From NCBI GenBank assembly GCA_946617545.1, contig CAMOKK010000051.1, forward strand, positions 1 to 8,503: a stretch of 8,503 bases of DNA, read 5' to 3'. The position numbers were made by a program, and so were the translations under genes. This stretch comes from an uncultured Bacteroidales bacterium (GTDB lineage Bacteria; Bacteroidota; Bacteroidia; Bacteroidales; UBA932). Shown piece after piece: positions 6,646-8,503 of this stretch. Numbering within the stretch: position 1 is the first letter of the stretch; each line of letters begins with the position of its first letter. A model generated the notes under the pieces. That model worked only from the letters and a program-made list of their open reading frames with translations. It did no database searches and was not told where the DNA came from.

Positions 6646-7479
6646 CTATCGTCCGTTTGAGAGAAATGCGGCCTGGACGGGGCCGATTCTTGTGTAGCCG
6701 TCCTCGTTCATGTGGAGGAGGTCCTTCTGGTAGTAGAGGCGGCAATTGAATGCATTGATGCCCTGAAGGTTGAACTGGTCAAGTACAGGAATCCCGTAAT
6801 GGGCACAGCAGGCTTTCTGAGCATCGATGTATTCAGAGAAGGTCTTTCCGGTCTTGTTGGGCTCTTCTGAGAAGGGGTTATGCCCGGCATCGCTCCCAAA
6901 GAAGCGGAGGGAGGTAAAGAAGTAAATCTCTGCATGGGGGTTCTTCTCCATGAGCTTGCGGATGCAATAGTTGATACCTCCGCACTGGGTGGTTAGCTTG
7001 GATTCATCGAAGCCATCGTACACCGTGTAATCCTTCCATGTTCCGCACTCCCGGCTGTTGGTGTAGTCATTCGTGGATGCCCAGAGGATGTAGATGTCGT
7101 ATATGCCCGCGGTATCCACCTGCTTCTGCAGGGTGTAACCCTGCTCCGAGGAGAAGCCGGCGCCGCCTACACCGTAGGTGGTGACCTCTGCGCTAAGAAG
7201 ATCGGCCCATATTTGCTTGGCAGCATCGGACTCCTTATTGACGGAGAGGGAGCCGCCGAAGACCGCGATACGCTTTCCGTAGTTCTTCATTCCGCGGTAG
7301 GGACTCACCTTGGCCGCTTCAGGGTCCGGCGAAAGGATATGCTGGTCGGGATGGGAGGTCAGGGTGCGGAGATACGCCTGGATATGTTCGGGCGTGGGCT
7401 GCTCTCGCCGTTCCTGGGCGAAGACGCCTAAAGCCATGACAAACATGGCTGCAAGAAATATGGATAGTCTTTTCATCAT
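6646..7479 (-). CDS. Exported SGNH/GDSL-family hydrolase
   Basis: A 277-residue protein with a signal peptide: KR at 3-4, a hydrophobic stretch 5-20, and a probable signal peptidase I cut after VFA (19-21) before QERRE. The mature part has the SGNH block order. Block I is FGGSLSV with candidate nucleophile S77; block II is GVGGAGF (103-109); block III is STND with N137; block V is DLLH (253-256), giving the D253/H256 pair. In block I the usual GDS is GGS, a variant seen in other family members. Such enzymes are esterases or lipases, often deacetylating carbohydrates, but no substrate can be inferred here. The start ATG 7479 is followed directly by a second ATG (7476) that could equally serve. 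It lies 10 bases downstream of the creatininase-family gene and is almost certainly co-transcribed with it. Confidence 0.85.
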   Translation of the reverse strand: MMKRLSIFLAAMFVMALGVFAQERREQPTPEHIQAYLRTLTSHPDQHILSPDPEAAKVSPYRGMKNYGKRIAVFGGSLSVNKESDAAKQIWADLLSAEVTTYGVGGAGFSSEQGYTLQKQVDTAGIYDIYILWASTNDYTNSRECGTWKDYTVYDGFDESKLTTQCGGINYCIRKLMEKNPHAEIYFFTSLRFFGSDAGHNPFSEEPNKTGKTFSEYIDAQKACCAHYGIPVLDQFNLQGINAFNCRLYYQKDLLHMNEDGYTRIGPVQAAFLSNGR

Positions 7480-7489
7480 GGGCTTAATC

Positions 7490-8248
7490 TTAGTACAGGT
7501 TGTCTTTCTCGCAGATTTCGCGGAGCGTCTTTACGTAGAGGGCTACGGCGTGTTCTACGTAGCGGCGGCCTTTCTCGGGGCTGGCCTTGGAGGGATCGCC
7601 GATGCCCGTATCCACCGACACGCGGGACCAGTCGCGGGGAAGCCAGGCCACCTTCCCGTTAAGCCCGTCAACGGCAAAGCGCTTGGACTCGCCCGTCCCG
7701 GCCATCTCCATCTTCACCAGATCGGGCCGAAAGTACATCACCACGGAGGTCTCCTGCTCTCCGGCATGGTCGTCCATATCGGCCTCAAAGTAATCCTTCT
7801 GCGGAAGAACAGTATACCAGTCGCTTACCAGGAGAAGGAATGAAGGATCCTCCGCCGTCAGGTCGCGGACCATGCCCTTGAAGGAATTGCCGCCGTGGCC
7901 GTTGATGAGAAGGAGCCGGCCGATGCCCTGGCGCTTGAGGGACGTGACGATATCCCGAAGGATGGCCGCCTGGGTCTCCTGACGCGTATGGAGACAGAAG
8001 GGGAGATTCACCTGGCCGGGGTTTTGGGAGCCGAAGGGGACACCCGGAAGCACCATCGCGTGGATGCCGAAGGCCGAAAGCCCCTCTGCCACCCGGCAGG
8101 CAATGCCGGACGAACAGATGACATCCGTCCCGTAGGGGAGATGGTAGTTATGCGGCTCGGTGGAGCCCCAGGGCAGGATGGCCCAGTCGTAGTGGTCCTG
8201 CTTGCGGACCTCGCCCCAGGTGGCGGCGGAAAGATCGAATGGTGACAT
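7490..8248 (-). CDS. Creatininase-family metal-dependent amidohydrolase
   Basis: A 252-residue cytoplasmic protein of normal family length without a signal peptide. Metal-ligand motifs are LPWGSTEPHNYHLPYGTD (25-42), supplying E31, H33 and D42, NGHGGN (116-121), supplying H118, and DDHAGEQETS (159-168), with H161 and E166. The family contains creatininase, a formamide hydrolase of riboflavin/F420 synthesis (ArfB) and MftE of mycofactocin maturation. None of the neighbours of those pathways is here, so the substrate is open. NGHGGN rather than the NGHYEN of true creatininase argues against creatinine as substrate. The ATG at 8248 lies 22 bases after a TAACTTTG promoter element. It is first gene of an operon with the SGNH hydrolase. 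Confidence 0.9.
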   Translation of the reverse strand: MSPFDLSAATWGEVRKQDHYDWAILPWGSTEPHNYHLPYGTDVICSSGIACRVAEGLSAFGIHAMVLPGVPFGSQNPGQVNLPFCLHTRQETQAAILRDIVTSLKRQGIGRLLLINGHGGNSFKGMVRDLTAEDPSFLLLVSDWYTVLPQKDYFEADMDDHAGEQETSVVMYFRPDLVKMEMAGTGESKRFAVDGLNGKVAWLPRDWSRVSVDTGIGDPSKASPEKGRRYVEHAVALYVKTLREICEKDNLY

Positions 8249-8270
8249 AGGACGGAATGGGTTAGCTATA

Positions 8271-8302
8271 CAAAGTTAACCAAATATTGCTTCTCATGCA
8301 AT
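8271..8302 (-). promoter_or_regulatory. Promoter of the creatininase-family/SGNH operon
   Basis: On the minus strand ATTG (8302-8299) and TAACTTTG (8278-8271) are 20 bases apart, matching the Bacteroidota -33/-7 promoter. The expected transcription start leaves a 5' UTR of about 19 bases before ATG 8248, without a Shine-Dalgarno. Confidence 0.7.
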
Positions 8303-8311
8303 GATTTTGCC

Positions 8312-8342
8312 TTGCAGAAATGGACGGAAGAAAGTATCTTTG
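8312..8342 (+). promoter_or_regulatory. Promoter of the truncated tyrosine phosphatase ORF
   Basis: TTG (8312-8314) and TATCTTTG (8335-8342) are 20 bases apart. The ATG at 8351 follows 8 bases after the -7 element, so the 5' UTR would be about 5 bases. The -33 element is back to back with that of the divergent creatininase-family promoter (9 bases between the two), so occupancy of one could affect the other. Confidence 0.72.
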
Positions 8343-8350
8343 TTGTTGCA

Positions 8351-8482
8351 ATGAGAGTCCTTTTTGTGTGTCACGGTAATATTTGCCGCAGTCCCATGGC
8401 AGAGTTCATCCTGAAGGCGCTCCTGAAAGCCTATGACCTGCCCGTGCGGGAATGGCTCAAGGAGCATTGGCTCAAGCGGTGA
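8351..8482 (+). pseudogene. Truncated low-molecular-weight protein tyrosine phosphatase fused to unrelated tail
   Basis: The 43-codon frame starts MRVLFVCHGNICRSPMAEF, the exact head of LMW protein tyrosine phosphatases. The P-loop C7-x5-R13 is intact, with C7 the nucleophile. After about residue 22-26 the similarity ends. The family's middle region (A-T-S rich segment) and the catalytic C-terminal DPW/DPY aspartate block are absent, and the ORF closes with LPVREWLKEHWLKR and TGA. Intact enzymes have about 150 residues, so this product cannot be an active phosphatase. The tail has a coherent, charged, amphipathic look and may be the end of another gene, joined by a deletion; I could not identify it. 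A good promoter still precedes it. Alternatives are a genuine mini-protein or an assembly chimera. Confidence 0.75.
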
Positions 8483-8498
8483 TTTTTTCTTATCTTTG
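8467..8498 (+). promoter_or_regulatory. Promoter for a gene beyond the right edge
   Basis: TTG (8467-8469) and TATCTTTG (8491-8498) are 21 bases apart, again a Bacteroidota-type promoter, and only 5 bases follow before the window ends. The -33 element overlaps the last codons of the truncated phosphatase ORF. A short T run (8483-8488) lies between the stop and the -7 element. Confidence 0.65.
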
Positions 8499-8503
8499 CA
8501 GTC

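Noticed and set aside
6224..6697. A 157-codon plus-strand frame spanning the Hsp20 remnant.
   Set aside because: The minus strand carries recognisable Hsp20 sequence in two frames. The plus-strand translation has no family features and no promoter.
7310..7843. A 177-codon plus-strand frame across the junction of the SGNH and creatininase-family genes, and a 116-codon one at 7895-8245.
   Set aside because: Both are antisense shadows of genes with intact catalytic motifs on the minus strand, and neither shows a domain or start signals.
1..8503. CRISPR array, tRNA/rRNA gene, insertion sequence or phage module.
   Set aside because: I saw no regularly spaced repeats, no tRNA-like cloverleaf sequence, no transposase or integrase motifs and no terminal inverted repeats anywhere in the window.

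Overview
The window looks like a chromosomal stretch from a GC-rich member of the Bacteroidota, most likely Bacteroidales. The main evidence is promoter architecture. Six sites match the Bacteroidota -7 element TAnnTTTG, four of them exactly TATCTTTG. Most have a TTG-like -33 element 19 to 21 bases upstream, and they sit just before gene starts. Most gene starts also lack a clear Shine-Dalgarno sequence. I cannot assign a genus.

Left part (1-5334). The 5' end of tgt (queuine tRNA-ribosyltransferase) runs off the left edge on the minus strand. An 86-base divergent promoter region separates it from a tightly packed plus-strand operon: an arginase-fold (ureohydrolase-like) protein, gcvT, gcvH, gcvPA and gcvPB, with gaps of only 3, 12, 1 and 3 bases. 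These supply the T, H and two-subunit P proteins of the glycine cleavage system; the L protein (dihydrolipoyl dehydrogenase) is not in the window. The ureohydrolase-like gene is the least understood member. Its position at the head of the operon suggests it acts in the same metabolism, possibly by supplying glycine. A perfect 14-bp hairpin follows gcvPB and physically overlaps the promoter of the next gene.

Middle part (5335-6645). A cation diffusion facilitator (CDF) metal transporter is followed, one base after its stop and on the other strand, by a decayed stretch. This holds a frameshifted, shortened small heat-shock protein (Hsp20) remnant whose head abuts and overlaps the first 26 codons of a membrane protein, possibly an isoprenylcysteine carboxylmethyltransferase-like protein.

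Right part (6646-8503). A minus-strand pair encodes a cytoplasmic creatininase-family metal-dependent amidohydrolase and, 10 bases downstream, an exported SGNH/GDSL-type hydrolase. The membrane-protein fragment begins 16 bases after the SGNH stop, so it was probably a third operon member. Divergent from the pair is a 43-codon ORF that starts as a low-molecular-weight protein tyrosine phosphatase, with an intact P-loop, but ends in unrelated sequence. A further promoter at the right edge serves a gene outside the window.

The points most worth following up are the ureohydrolase-glycine cleavage operon, the terminator/promoter overlap at 5285-5323, the nearly leaderless starts, and the cluster of truncated or fused gene remnants on the right side.
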